A stretch of DNA of 41,210 nucleotides. Origin: Micromonospora sp. ALFpr18c (GTDB lineage: Bacteria > Actinomycetota > Actinomycetes > Mycobacteriales > Micromonosporaceae). The notes beneath the pieces were generated by a model that worked only from the letters and a program-made list of their open reading frames with translations, was not told the DNA's origin and ran no database searches. The position numbers and the translations under genes are program-made. The DNA lies in contig NZ_WBKR01000029.1 of NCBI RefSeq assembly GCF_008868155.1, positions 1 to 41,210 of the forward strand, written 5' to 3'. Shown one piece after another: positions 23,829 to 32,571 of this stretch (positions within the stretch are counted from its first letter, which is position 1; each line of letters begins with the position of its first letter).

Positions 23829-25268
23829 GTGAGCGAACGAGGCAAGGTGGGGCCGGTGCACAAGGTGCGCAAGGGGCTCATGGCCGACGGTGCCGGTCTG
23901 GCCGGCGACCGGGTCGTGGCCGTGGGCAGCGCCGCCCGGGTGCTGGTCGCCGCCACCGCCCGCGCGCTGCGCGGCACGGACTGCGCCGACCTGGGGCACG
24001 CCGGGCCGATGTCCCGGTTCCCCGGCGCGCCCGAGCCGGTGCGCCGCGCCGCCGTCAGCCGGGCCGCCGGTCGGGTCGCGCTCACCGCCGCCCAGGTCGA
24101 CGAGGTGGACGCCGCCCGCGTGGCCCGCTGGTTCGTCGACCAGTACCCGCGCCAGCGCTACCCCGGGGTGCTGATCGGGTCGCCGCACGGCGCGGCGGCG
24201 CACCTCGCGGTGGCCCTCGGCGTTCCGTGGCTCCCGGCCGGGTTCGAGATGACCGTGCACTGGACCGACGGCGCGGTGGACCGCCCGGCGGACGCGCTGC
24301 AACACGGCGCGGCACTGGCCACCCGGCTGCTCGCCGGCAACGCCGACCTGCACCTGCGCCAGGTGCACTGCCCGGCCAGCCGGGGACCGCTGACCGGGGT
24401 GACCGTGTCGCTGGCCGCCGCCTGGCAGGCCCTGCCGGCCGCGTACGGGCAGTTCCTGGCCGACCGGCTGGCCCCGGGCGCCCCCGTCGTGCTGGTCCGT
24501 GACGCGCGGACCTGGCCCGTGCTGGAGCACAGCGCGGGGCACAGCTTCCAGGTCGGCTGCCCGGCCAGCGGGCTGGACCCGGTGGACTTCCACCCGGACA
24601 GCCACGCGCTGCGGCAGGTGCTGCGTTCCGTCGGCGGTGACGCCACCCGGTGGGAACCACCGCAGATGTCCGCGCCGTCCGGTTACGCCGAGCACGGCGT
24701 CGACTCGGGCTTCGAGTTGTCCGCGCGGGACTGGGCGGCCCGCCGCGAACACCCGCTGCACCGGGTGCTCGTGCCTCGCCCGGCGGCGCTCAGCGCGGGG
24801 GTCGCCGACCTGTACCGGCGCTGGCTGCGCGCCGCCGGCAAGACCGGTGACCGGTTGGTGGTGGAGTGCGGCCGGCTGCTCGATCCGTGGCAGGTGGTGC
24901 GGGCGGGGCTGGTGCCGTACTGGTGTGAGAACGCCACCCGGCGCAGCGTCGACGAGGCCGAGTGGTGGCTGGCCGGCAGCGAGGCGTTCACCTCCGTGGA
25001 CGTGCTGCCCGAACCGCCCGGGATGCGCTCGCCCGCGCTGGCGGGCCTGCCGCAGTGGCTGGCCGTCGCCGGGTTCGGTCGGCGTCGTCGGGCATTGGAC
25101 CGCACCGCGGCCCGCGGCTACCCGGTGACCTCGGTACCGACCCGCCGGGCCACGGAGGTGCTGCGCGCCCAGCCGTACGACCTGCCCACACCGCCCTCCC
25201 TGGGGGCCGCAGAGGCCCTCTCCATCCTCGGCGAGAGTGGCCGCCACCAGGGGTTGTTGGTCTCCTGA
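23829..25268 (+). CDS. hypothetical protein (479 aa)
   Basis: I do not recognise this family. The coding frame is strong (GC-rich third positions throughout, stop TGA 25266-25268). It is soluble and lacks signal peptide and clear membrane helices. Notable segments are VLIGSPHGAAAHLAVALGVP, FEMTVHWTDGAVDRPADAL, APVVLVRDARTWPVLEHSAG, PVDFHPDSHALRQVL, RLVVECGRLLDPWQVVRAGL and PYWCENATRRSVDEAEWWL. The start is uncertain: GTG 23829, GTG 23847 (GAGG just upstream) and ATG 23880 (AAGGGG upstream) are all in frame. It is transcribed divergently from the CDGSH gene and followed by a small hairpin. Confidence 0.7.
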   Translation: MSERGKVGPVHKVRKGLMADGAGLAGDRVVAVGSAARVLVAATARALRGTDCADLGHAGPMSRFPGAPEPVRRAAVSRAAGRVALTAAQVDEVDAARVARWFVDQYPRQRYPGVLIGSPHGAAAHLAVALGVPWLPAGFEMTVHWTDGAVDRPADALQHGAALATRLLAGNADLHLRQVHCPASRGPLTGVTVSLAAAWQALPAAYGQFLADRLAPGAPVVLVRDARTWPVLEHSAGHSFQVGCPASGLDPVDFHPDSHALRQVLRSVGGDATRWEPPQMSAPSGYAEHGVDSGFELSARDWAARREHPLHRVLVPRPAALSAGVADLYRRWLRAAGKTGDRLVVECGRLLDPWQVVRAGLVPYWCENATRRSVDEAEWWLAGSEAFTSVDVLPEPPGMRSPALAGLPQWLAVAGFGRRRRALDRTAARGYPVTSVPTRRATEVLRAQPYDLPTPPSLGAAEALSILGESGRHQGLLVS

Positions 25269-25269
25269 G

Positions 25270-25293
25270 GCGAGGACGCCGAAACATCCTCGC
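25270..25293 (+). terminator. possible terminator
   Basis: GCGAGGA (25270-25276) pairs with TCCTCGC (25287-25293) across a 10-nt loop, starting directly after the stop of the 479-aa gene. The stem is short. Confidence 0.35.
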
Positions 25294-25491
25294 GAACCCG
25301 GGGTCCCGTGATTGAGTACCTACGGAGCGGGAACATCGCTGGCTGCGACGCCCTGATCGCGTCGCGTGCAGGCGTTGTCACCCGCTGGCATCCCAGTCAC
25401 TGACCCACCTTTTCCGGCCCGGTGCGTGGCTCGACCACGCGCACGACCGGTTTCCCGATCCGGGCGGGGGACCTTCCTGAGGGAGGCGCGG

Positions 25492-26628
25492 ATGTTCGGA
25501 CAGACGAGCACGACCACACCACCACCCACCGAGCGAGGTCTGGAGGACCTCGACGCGGCGGCGCTGGCGTACGCGGCCCGGATCGCCGGGCTGCCGCCCG
25601 AGCGGCGTGGAGAGGCACGCGACGACCTGGTCCGCTTCGCACTGCCGTTCGCCGGCCGGCTCGCCCGCCGCTACCGGGGGCGCGGAGAGCCACTGGAGGA
25701 TCTTGAGCAGGTGGCCCGCCTGGGGCTGGTCAACGCCGTCGACCGCTATGACCCGGAACGGGGCTCCTTCACCGCGTACGCCGCGATCACCATCGTCGGC
25801 GAGATCAAACGGCACTTCCGAGACCGCACCTGGGGCGTGCACGTGCCCCGCCGGCTGCGCGACCTGATCCTCGAGGTGGGGCAGGCCACCGCCGCGCTGA
25901 CCAGCGAGCTGTCCCGGGCGCCGTCGGTGGCCGAGCTGTCGGCCCGGCTGGAGACGCCGGAGGAGGAGATCCTCGCCGCGCTGGAGTCGGCGGCCGGCTA
26001 CAGCCCGGCCTCGCTCAACGCGCCGGTCGGCGGCGAGAGCTCCGCCGAGTTCGGTGACCTGGTCGGCGAGTCGGACAACGCGCTGGAATCGGTCGACGAC
26101 CGGGTCACGGTCAGCGGTCTGCTGCACCGACTGCCCTGGCGGGAGCGGCGCATCCTGGCCATGCGGTTCTACGGCAACCAGACCCAGGCGGAGATCGCCG
26201 CCCGGTTCGGCATCTCGCAGATGCACGTGTCCCGGCTGCTGTCGCGGGCGTTGACCTGGTTGCGTCAGGCGATGCTCGCCGACGCGCCGCCGCCCTGGCA
26301 GAACGGCGCCGCCGAACCGGACCCGGGCAAGACCCGGATCTCGGTGAAGCAGAACGGCGACCGGGTGGTGGTGGAGGTCGGCGGCGAGGTCGACCGCGAC
26401 GGCGCGGACCAGCTGCGCCGGGCCATGCTGGAGGCGGTCACCGGTCAACCCAGCGAGGTCGTCGTCGACCTGGTCGGCGCGGGCGGTTTCGACGCGGGCG
26501 GAATCGCCGCGTTGATGGCCGGCCGGGACGCGGCCGCCCGGACCGGGGTGCCGCTGCGGCTGACCCGGGTGCAGCCCGCGGTACGCCGCTCGCTCACCGC
26601 CGCCGGACTGGCGCCCGCGCGGGACTGA
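25492..26628 (+). CDS. SigB/SigF-type sigma factor fused to a C-terminal STAS domain
   Basis: The 378-aa protein starts at ATG 25492 with GGGAGG 5 nt upstream. Sigma region 2 is visible as FALPFAGRLARRYRGRGEPL, EDLEQVARLGLVNAVDRYDP and SFTAYAAITIVGEIKRHFRD. Region 3 follows (RAPSVAELSARLETPEEEIL). Region 4 is LPWRERRILAMRFYGNQTQA with the helix-turn-helix EIAARFGISQMHVSRLLSRA. These are the marks of the SigB/F/G stress-sporulation group. From about residue 285 a STAS (anti-sigma antagonist) domain is appended: ISVKQNGDRVVVEVGGEVDR, SEVVVDLVGAGGFDAGGIAA. The usual phosphorylatable Ser (D-S-S-G) is replaced by D-A-G-G. The fusion may let the factor bind its own anti-sigma kinase. A terminator hairpin follows. 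Confidence 0.9.
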   Translation: MFGQTSTTTPPPTERGLEDLDAAALAYAARIAGLPPERRGEARDDLVRFALPFAGRLARRYRGRGEPLEDLEQVARLGLVNAVDRYDPERGSFTAYAAITIVGEIKRHFRDRTWGVHVPRRLRDLILEVGQATAALTSELSRAPSVAELSARLETPEEEILAALESAAGYSPASLNAPVGGESSAEFGDLVGESDNALESVDDRVTVSGLLHRLPWRERRILAMRFYGNQTQAEIAARFGISQMHVSRLLSRALTWLRQAMLADAPPPWQNGAAEPDPGKTRISVKQNGDRVVVEVGGEVDRDGADQLRRAMLEAVTGQPSEVVVDLVGAGGFDAGGIAALMAGRDAAARTGVPLRLTRVQPAVRRSLTAAGLAPARD

Positions 26629-26647
26629 CCCGCCCATCGCACGCGAC

Positions 26648-26678
26648 GAGGGCCGACACCCGCGAGGTGTCGGCCCTC
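26648..26678. terminator. bidirectional terminator between sigma factor and ctaD
   Basis: A perfect 13-bp stem (26648-26660 with 26666-26678) around CGCGA lies between two convergent genes. CTCTT follows on the plus strand. It can serve both directions. Confidence 0.8.
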
Positions 26679-26694
26679 TTCCGGCCTACGCCGA

Positions 26695-28686
26695 TCAGCG
26701 GTCCTCGGGGTTGCCGTCGCTGTGCGGGTGCCGCCACCGCTCGTGCGGCTTGGGCGCGTCCTCGCTGTCCTTGGGCGCGTCGCTCTGCTCGAAGCTCGGC
26801 CGGCGTACGCCCTCGGGCTCCGGCACGTCCACCGGCCGGGCGCCGGAGCGCGGCGCCGGCTGGTAGTCGACGGCGTCGCGGGCGCCGTGCGCGCCCTCGG
26901 CGGCGGGCGACTCGGGAGCGTGGTGCTCCATGCGCAGCTCCTCGGCGAAGTGCTGTGGTGGCTTGGTGGTGCGTTGCGGCAGGTCCCGGCCGAGGTCGGC
27001 GACGAGCGGGCCGTACTTGAGGTCGAACGCCGGCCGTTCCGAGCGGATCCGGGGCATCCGGTCGAAGTTGCGCAGCGGCGGTGGGCAGCTGGTGGCCCAC
27101 TCGAGGGAGTTGCCGAAGCCCCACGGGTCGTCGACCGTCACCATCGCCCCGTACCGCCAGGACTTCCAGGCGTTGTAGATGAAGAACAGGGTGGACAGGC
27201 CCAGGATGAAGGCGAACACGCTGGAGACAGTGTTCAACGTGGTGAAACCGTCGCTGGGCAGGTAGTCGGCGTACCGGCGGGGCATGCCCTCGTTGCCCAG
27301 CCAGTGGTGCACCAGGAAGGTCCCGTGGAAGCCGATGAACATGGTCCAGAAGTGCGCCTTGCCGAGGCGTTCGTCGAGCAGCCGCCCGGTCATCTTCGGC
27401 CACCAGAAGTAGTAGCCGCCGAACAGCGCGAAGACGACGGTGCCGAACACCACGTAGTGGAAGTGCGCCACCACGAAGTAGCTGTCGTGGGTGTGCCAGT
27501 CGACCGGCGGGCTGGCCAGCAGCACCCCGGTGAGGCCGCCGAGCAGGAACGTCACCAGGAAGCCGATGGCGAACAGCATCGGCGTCTCGAAGGTGATCTG
27601 CCCCTTCCACATGGTGCCGATCCAGTTGAAGAACTTCACACCGGTGGGCACCGCGATCAGGTAGCTGAGGATGCTGAAGAACGGCAGCAGCACCTGACCG
27701 GTGGCGAACATGTGGTGCGCCCAGACCGTCATGGACAGCACGGTGATCGCGATGGTGGCCAGCACGATGCCGGTGTATCCGAACAGCGGCTTGCGGGAGA
27801 ACACCGGGATGATCTCGGTGATGATGCCGAAGAACGGCAACGCGATGATGTACACCTCGGGGTGGCCGAAGAACCAGAACAGGTGCTGCCAGAGCATCGG
27901 GCCACCGGTCGCCGCGTCGAACACGTGCGCGTTGAGCAGCCGGTCGGCCGACAGCGCCAGCAGCGCGGCGGCCAGCAGCGGGAACACCAGGATCACCAGG
28001 ACGCTGGTGAACAGCATGTTCCAGGTGAAGATCGGCATCCGGAACATGGTCATCCCGGGTGCGCGCAGGGTCAGGATCGTGGTGATCAGGTTGACCGCGC
28101 CGAGGATCGTGCCCAACCCGGAGACGACCAGGCCGACCACCCACATGTTCGCGCCCACGCCGGGGCTGTTCTCCACGCTGCTCAGCGGGGTGTACGCCGT
28201 CCAGCCGAAGTCCGCCGAACCGCCCGGTGCGAGGAATCCGCCGACCACCATGAGCCCGCCGAACAGGTACAGCCAGTAGGCCAGCGCGTTGAGGCGGGGG
28301 AACGACACGTCCGGCGCGCCGATCTGGATCGGCACGATGAAGTTGCCGAAGCCGAAGGCCGCGGGCGTCGCGAACAGCAGCAGCATCACCGCGCCGTGCG
28401 AGGTGAAGAGCTGGTTGTACTGCTCGGAGGAGAGGAACTGCATCCCCGGACGGGCCAGCTCGGCGCGCATGAGCATCGCCTGTAGCCCGGCCAGCAGGAA
28501 GAACCCGAAGGAGGTCAGCAGGTACAGCAGGCCGATCTGCTTGTGGTCGGTGGTGGCGAGGAGCTTGATCAACGAGTTGCCGGGAATCGGCGCCCGTACC
28601 GCTCCGGGGAAGCCCCCGAAGCGTGCCGGTGCCAGGATCGCCGGGCCCCGATCGCGACTGGGTTCCGTGGTTACCCGCTTGGGCAT
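26695..28686 (-). CDS. ctaD: cytochrome c oxidase subunit I
   Basis: The 663-aa protein starts at ATG 28686. It is the catalytic subunit of an aa3-type oxidase reducing O2 to water with proton pumping, with about 12 membrane helices. Haem a and a3/CuB ligands are seen in [28 protein letters not shown] (His-Tyr cross-link), [11 protein letters not shown] and [11 protein letters not shown]. The N-terminus [20 protein letters not shown] is diagnostic. A polar tail of about 95 residues (from [11 protein letters not shown] to the end) extends beyond the common bacterial subunit I. No subunit II, III or assembly genes are adjacent, so it is a stand-alone or paralogous copy. Confidence 0.96.
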   Translation of the reverse strand: MPKRVTTEPSRDRGPAILAPARFGGFPGAVRAPIPGNSLIKLLATTDHKQIGLLYLLTSFGFFLLAGLQAMLMRAELARPGMQFLSSEQYNQLFTSHGAVMLLLFATPAAFGFGNFIVPIQIGAPDVSFPRLNALAYWLYLFGGLMVVGGFLAPGGSADFGWTAYTPLSSVENSPGVGANMWVVGLVVSGLGTILGAVNLITTILTLRAPGMTMFRMPIFTWNMLFTSVLVILVFPLLAAALLALSADRLLNAHVFDAATGGPMLWQHLFWFFGHPEVYIIALPFFGIITEIIPVFSRKPLFGYTGIVLATIAITVLSMTVWAHHMFATGQVLLPFFSILSYLIAVPTGVKFFNWIGTMWKGQITFETPMLFAIGFLVTFLLGGLTGVLLASPPVDWHTHDSYFVVAHFHYVVFGTVVFALFGGYYFWWPKMTGRLLDERLGKAHFWTMFIGFHGTFLVHHWLGNEGMPRRYADYLPSDGFTTLNTVSSVFAFILGLSTLFFIYNAWKSWRYGAMVTVDDPWGFGNSLEWATSCPPPLRNFDRMPRIRSERPAFDLKYGPLVADLGRDLPQRTTKPPQHFAEELRMEHHAPESPAAEGAHGARDAVDYQPAPRSGARPVDVPEPEGVRRPSFEQSDAPKDSEDAPKPHERWRHPHSDGNPEDR

Positions 28687-28810
28687 GGCTGCTCACCCCG
28701 TCGTGACGACAGAAAGGACGGGCGTGCCTACCCGGCCCTCTGACCATGTAACCAGGCCAGAGCGGTAATTTCGGTCAGATCGCCGGTACCGGCGCAACCG
28801 CCTCGAACGC

Positions 28811-29539
28811 TCAGGTCGCCGGCAGCATGGCCCAGACGGCCTTGCCGTGACCGGCCGGCACGCTGCCCCACCGCTGGGCCAGCTCGCGGACCAGCAGCAG
28901 CCCGCGCCCACCCTCGGCACGCAGGTCCATCCCGGCCGGCTCGGCCGCCGCCCGGCTGCCGTCCACCACGGCCAGGTGCAGGTACGGCCGGCGCAGGGTC
29001 ACCGTCACCTGCATCGGCGTCCCCGCGTGCCGGACCACGTTGCCGACCAGTTCGCTGAGCACCAGCGCGGCCGGGCCGGCGGCGTCCGGCAGGTTCCACC
29101 GGGCACACGCGTCACCGACCAACTCCCGGGCCCGCCGGCAGGCTCCGGCGACCGGATCGAGGCGGGCCCGCAGCCGAGGTGCGCTGGAGGCACCGGCGAT
29201 CCGGGTCGCCTCCGCGCAGTCCCGCGAGACGGGGACCACCCGGCATGTCGTCGACTCGGCCAGCCAGCGCGCGGCGTCGGGCGGGGGAGCGCACAGCACC
29301 ACCGGCACGGCCGGCCACTCCTCGGCCCGCCGGGCCGTGGCGGCGAAGACCGACAGCGCCAGCCGGTCCCGCACGGTGACGTCGGCGAGGTCGACCACCA
29401 GGGCGTCCGGCTGGGTGGCCAGCGCCCCCTGCAGGGACTGGTGCACCGAGCGCATGGTGGCCAGGTCCAGGGCGCCGGTGAGCCGGACGACCGCCACCGG
29501 TGCCGTGTCGCGCACCTCGCAGGTGATCCGGCTGGGCAT
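28811..29539 (-). CDS. STAS-HATPase fusion (anti-sigma regulator-like)
   Basis: The 242-aa protein starts at ATG 29539 with GAGGGA upstream. Residues 1-100 form a STAS domain (VAVVRLTGALDLATMRSVHQ, DALVVDLADVTVRDRLALSV). Residues of about 125-242 form a serine-kinase-type HATPase_c_2 domain with the N box SELVGNVVRHAG and the G box GGRGLLLVRELAQRWGSVP, as in SpoIIAB/RsbW anti-sigma factors. The STAS domain lacks the phospho-acceptor Ser (VRDRLA in place of DSSGL). The fusion joins antagonist-like and kinase-like parts in one chain. It lies near the STAS-fused sigma factor, with only ctaD between, so a regulatory link is plausible but not shown. Confidence 0.82.
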   Translation of the reverse strand: MPSRITCEVRDTAPVAVVRLTGALDLATMRSVHQSLQGALATQPDALVVDLADVTVRDRLALSVFAATARRAEEWPAVPVVLCAPPPDAARWLAESTTCRVVPVSRDCAEATRIAGASSAPRLRARLDPVAGACRRARELVGDACARWNLPDAAGPAALVLSELVGNVVRHAGTPMQVTVTLRRPYLHLAVVDGSRAAAEPAGMDLRAEGGRGLLLVRELAQRWGSVPAGHGKAVWAMLPAT

Positions 29540-29632
29540 CGGAGGTCCCTCGATTCGCTGGTGGGTCGGGACCTGCCAACTACCCGAGGCCTCGCAGCGC
29601 CAAACCGGACCGACCGGTGGGCGGGACGCAGG

Positions 29633-30091
29633 TCACCGCCGTGGCCGACCGGTCAGCAGGCCCAGCGCGATCATGCCGACGCCGAGGCCGAGGTGCAGCC
29701 AGCCGTCGGCGTCGTTGACCGGCAGGACGTTCGCGCCGGTGTCGTGGTCCACGGCCAGCCCGTAGAGCCAGAGCACCAGGTAGACGGCGCCGCCGCCGAT
29801 CAGGAACGTGCGGGCACCGCTGATCGTCCGCGCCAGCAGCAGGCCGGCCACCCCGAAGAGCAGGTGGACGAGGTTGTGCAGCACCGACACCTGGAAGGTG
29901 CCGAACAGGAAGGCACCCGAGCCGTGGCCGGCGAACCGCAGGTTGCCCGTACCGCTGGTGATGCCTGGCACGAAACCGAGCGCGCCGATCAGCAGGAACA
30001 GCACGGCCACCGTCGCGGCCGCGCGCCGTACCGGCGGTCTGCCGTCGGCCGGGTTGGCCCGGGCCCTTGAGTGCGCCATCGGTCCGACCAT
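29633..30091 (-). CDS. DUF4383 membrane protein
   Basis: The 152-aa protein starts at ATG 30091 with GAGGAG upstream. It has four membrane helices: ATVAVLFLLIGALGFVPGIT, LFGTFQVSVLHNLVHLLFGV followed by AGLLLA, TFLIGGGAVYLVLWLYGLAV and DGWLHLGLGVGMIALGLL. The motif VSVLHNLVHLLFGVAGL is characteristic of DUF4383, a family of unknown function common in actinobacteria. Confidence 0.88.
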   Translation of the reverse strand: MVGPMAHSRARANPADGRPPVRRAAATVAVLFLLIGALGFVPGITSGTGNLRFAGHGSGAFLFGTFQVSVLHNLVHLLFGVAGLLLARTISGARTFLIGGGAVYLVLWLYGLAVDHDTGANVLPVNDADGWLHLGLGVGMIALGLLTGRPRR

Positions 30092-30177
30092 CACCGGCTC
30101 CTCGCTGCGCGGCGGGTGTGCGCGCTGCCGGCTACCCGTTGCCGCCGACGGCAAACCGCCGGCGGCACCAGGGCAGG

Positions 30178-31335
30178 TCAGACAGGTTGCAGGCGCGGTG
30201 CGCCGGCCAGTTCGCGGACGCGCTGGTACAGCTCGACGTAGCGCTGCGCCATCACCGCCGGGGTGAACCGCCGCGCGGCCACCCGCCGGCACTCGTCGGG
30301 GTCGAGCAGCTCGGCGGCCAGCACGAGGTCACCCAGCTCCTCCTCGTCGGTGGTGAGCAGCCCGGTGCGGCCGTGCTCGATCAGCTCCGGAAGGCAACCC
30401 CGGGCGGTGGCCACCACCGGCGTGCCCAGGGCCAGCGACTCGACCACCGCCGTACCCCCGGGCTCCTCCCAGCGCAGCGGGAACAGCGAGGCGCGGGCGC
30501 TGGCCAGCAGGTCGTCGCGCTCCTGACCGGCCACCGTCCCGATCCAGCGGACCAGGTCGCCGTCGACGTGCGGGGCCACCTCGTCGAGGAAGAACCGGAC
30601 GTCCGGGTTCTGCCGGGCCTCGTCGCCCGCCGAGGCCAGGGCGGCCGGTGAATGGTACGGACCGACGGGACCGGCCAGCACCAGCGGGATCCCGACCCGG
30701 TGCGCGAGTCTGGCGCCCACGTCCTGCCCCTTGCCCGGGTTGATCCGGCCGAGGATCAGCAGGTGCTCGCCCTTCTCCGGCCCAGGCCGACGATCGGCGT
30801 CCACGGCCAGCGGGGTGGACAGGTGCACGTGGCCCACCGAGTGCTCCCGCAGCGCCAGCGGCGCCCGGGCCAGCTGCGCCGCGGAGACGCCGTTGACCCG
30901 GACCCGGTCGCCGCCGTCCAGGCCGCCGTAGAGCGCCGGGTGCTTGGCCAGGTCCCAGTGCAGGGTGTGCAGGGTCGGCGGCCCGGCCGGCCCCATCGCG
31001 GCGAGGGTGGCCAACCCGACCGCCTCCACGTGGTCGTGCACCAGGTCGATGTCGTCGCGGGAGTGCAGCTCGCGGACCACCCCGGCCAGGTGCGCCTGGG
31101 CGATCCCGCAGACCTGGTTGTACGGACGCTGCAACGCGGCGAACTGCCCGTCGGCGAAGACCGACATCCGGTCGTCCACCGGCAGGGTGCTGCTGCCCAC
31201 CGAGGCGAGCACCACCCGTACGCCGAGTCGCCGCAGCTCCGGCACCAGCGTGGCGATCACGTTCTCGATCCCGCCGTAGCCGGGCGGTGGCACGGACAGC
31301 CACGGACCGGCGTTCATCAACACGGTGAGGCTCAT
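30178..31335 (-). CDS. family 4 glycosyltransferase
   Basis: The 385-aa protein starts at ATG 31335 with GGAGGG upstream. It has a GT-B fold: SVPPPGYGGIENVIATLVPE at the N-terminus (donor/acceptor loop), HDHVEAVGLATLAAMG, and in the C-terminal half HLLILGRINPGKGQDVGARL, VRWIGTVAGQERDDLLASAR and PLRWEEPGGTAVVESLALGT (E-x7-E type motif). It would transfer a sugar from a nucleotide donor; substrates are unknown. It lies 22 bp downstream of gpgS on the same strand, so the two likely share an operon and perhaps a glucosylglycerate-type or polysaccharide product. Confidence 0.88.
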   Translation of the reverse strand: MSLTVLMNAGPWLSVPPPGYGGIENVIATLVPELRRLGVRVVLASVGSSTLPVDDRMSVFADGQFAALQRPYNQVCGIAQAHLAGVVRELHSRDDIDLVHDHVEAVGLATLAAMGPAGPPTLHTLHWDLAKHPALYGGLDGGDRVRVNGVSAAQLARAPLALREHSVGHVHLSTPLAVDADRRPGPEKGEHLLILGRINPGKGQDVGARLAHRVGIPLVLAGPVGPYHSPAALASAGDEARQNPDVRFFLDEVAPHVDGDLVRWIGTVAGQERDDLLASARASLFPLRWEEPGGTAVVESLALGTPVVATARGCLPELIEHGRTGLLTTDEEELGDLVLAAELLDPDECRRVAARRFTPAVMAQRYVELYQRVRELAGAPRLQPV

Positions 31336-31357
31336 CGGACGCCACCCTCCCGGACAC

Positions 31358-32374
31358 TCACGCCGCGGCCACCCGTCGGCGGGGCACCCGGTGGCGCAGC
31401 TCAGCCAGCGGCGGACGCTCCTCGATGGATACATCGCTGACCACGATCTCGCGGTCGAGGTTCGGCAGCGTGTCCGAGCCACCCCGCCGGAACTGGGTCA
31501 GCAGCGCCTCCGGCGACAGCCCCGCGCTCGCCCAGCCACGCCGCTGCAACCGGGACCACGCGGTCAACATGATCTGCGCGGACATCCGGCCCAACGCCGC
31601 CGTGTCCTGGTGGCGGTGCTTGCGCTCACCGAGGTCGACCTGCGCCAGGGCATCCAGACCGACCAGGTCCAGCAGGTCGATCAGCATCGCCGTCTCGACC
31701 CCGTACCCGGAGACGAACGGCACCTGGGCGAGCACGTCGCGCCGGGCGGCGTACTCACCGGCGAGCGGCTGCACGAAGCCGGCCAGCTCCGGCCAGAACA
31801 GGTTGAGCAGCGGCCGGGCCATCAGCTCGGTCACCCGCCCGCCACCGTCCTGTTCGACGCTGGCGGTACCCACCAACGGCCGATGGTAGAAGCCCTTCAC
31901 GAAGTCGACCGACGGGTCGGTCAGCAGCGGGCCGAGCAGCCCGCTGACGAAGTGCGGCCGAAACTCCCGCAGGTCGGCGTCGATGAACGCCACCACGTCG
32001 CCCTCGGCCGCGGCCAGGCCGGCCCAGAGCGCGTCGCCCTTGCCGGTGAGCCGGGGCAGGCCCCGGGTCATCGCGTCCTGGCTGACCACCTCCGCGCCGG
32101 CCGCCCGGGCCACCTGCGCGGTGCGGTCGGTCGACCGTGAATCCACCACGATCAGCTCATCGACCAGGGCGATCCGGTCCATCAGGTGCTCCCGGATGGT
32201 CGACACGATCGCGCCGACGGTGGCCTCCTCGTTACGCGCCGGCAGCACCACGCTGACCCGGCTGTCTCCCTTGGCGCGCAGCAGCCGGCGTGCCGGCCAG
32301 TCCGCCGCCGAAGTGGTCCGGTACGTGGCCCACGCCTCCACCACCGGTGACACGCTCGATGTCGTATCCCGCAC
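31358..32374 (-). CDS. gpgS: glucosyl-3-phosphoglycerate synthase
   Basis: The enzyme makes glucosyl-3-phosphoglycerate from a nucleotide-glucose and 3-phosphoglycerate, the first step to glucosylglycerate and, in mycobacteria, methylglucose lipopolysaccharides. The GT-A protein shows VSVVLPARNEEATVGAIVST, DELIVVDSRSTDRTAQVARA, LTGKGDALWAGLAAAEGDVV and AFIDADLREF (D-x-D metal site), then FVSGYGVETAMLIDLLDLVG and VDLGERKHRHQDTAALGRMS, all typical of GpgS. I start at GTG 32374, 5 nt after AAGGGG; GTG 32380 overlaps that site. Length 338 aa is normal. No gpgP phosphatase is visible nearby. Confidence 0.85.
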   Translation of the reverse strand: MRDTTSSVSPVVEAWATYRTTSAADWPARRLLRAKGDSRVSVVLPARNEEATVGAIVSTIREHLMDRIALVDELIVVDSRSTDRTAQVARAAGAEVVSQDAMTRGLPRLTGKGDALWAGLAAAEGDVVAFIDADLREFRPHFVSGLLGPLLTDPSVDFVKGFYHRPLVGTASVEQDGGGRVTELMARPLLNLFWPELAGFVQPLAGEYAARRDVLAQVPFVSGYGVETAMLIDLLDLVGLDALAQVDLGERKHRHQDTAALGRMSAQIMLTAWSRLQRRGWASAGLSPEALLTQFRRGGSDTLPNLDREIVVSDVSIEERPPLAELRHRVPRRRVAAA

Positions 32375-32571
32375 TGGCACCCCTTAAGAATCGTGGGCGG
32401 AGAAAACCGAGTTCTGTTGTTCCCACTCTTCACCGCGCGCTAACCGCCTCCAGGGCAACAGCTTGATCACGGAGGTGACGACACTGCGTTCCCGGGGGAT
32501 GAACGTTTGATTGCGCACAGCTCAGGGGACTGCTCCCATCGGTCATGAAACGTCCTCGAAGGGGTTGTCGG

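Noticed and set aside
23091-25247. 718-aa minus-strand frame
   Set aside because: Antisense shadow of the diiron and 479-aa genes; it has no ribosome binding site or recognisable domain.
21324-25268. 1314-aa plus-strand frame
   Set aside because: It is an alternate frame through the TPP-enzyme and diiron genes that happens to join the real frame of the 479-aa protein; only 23829-25268 is coding.
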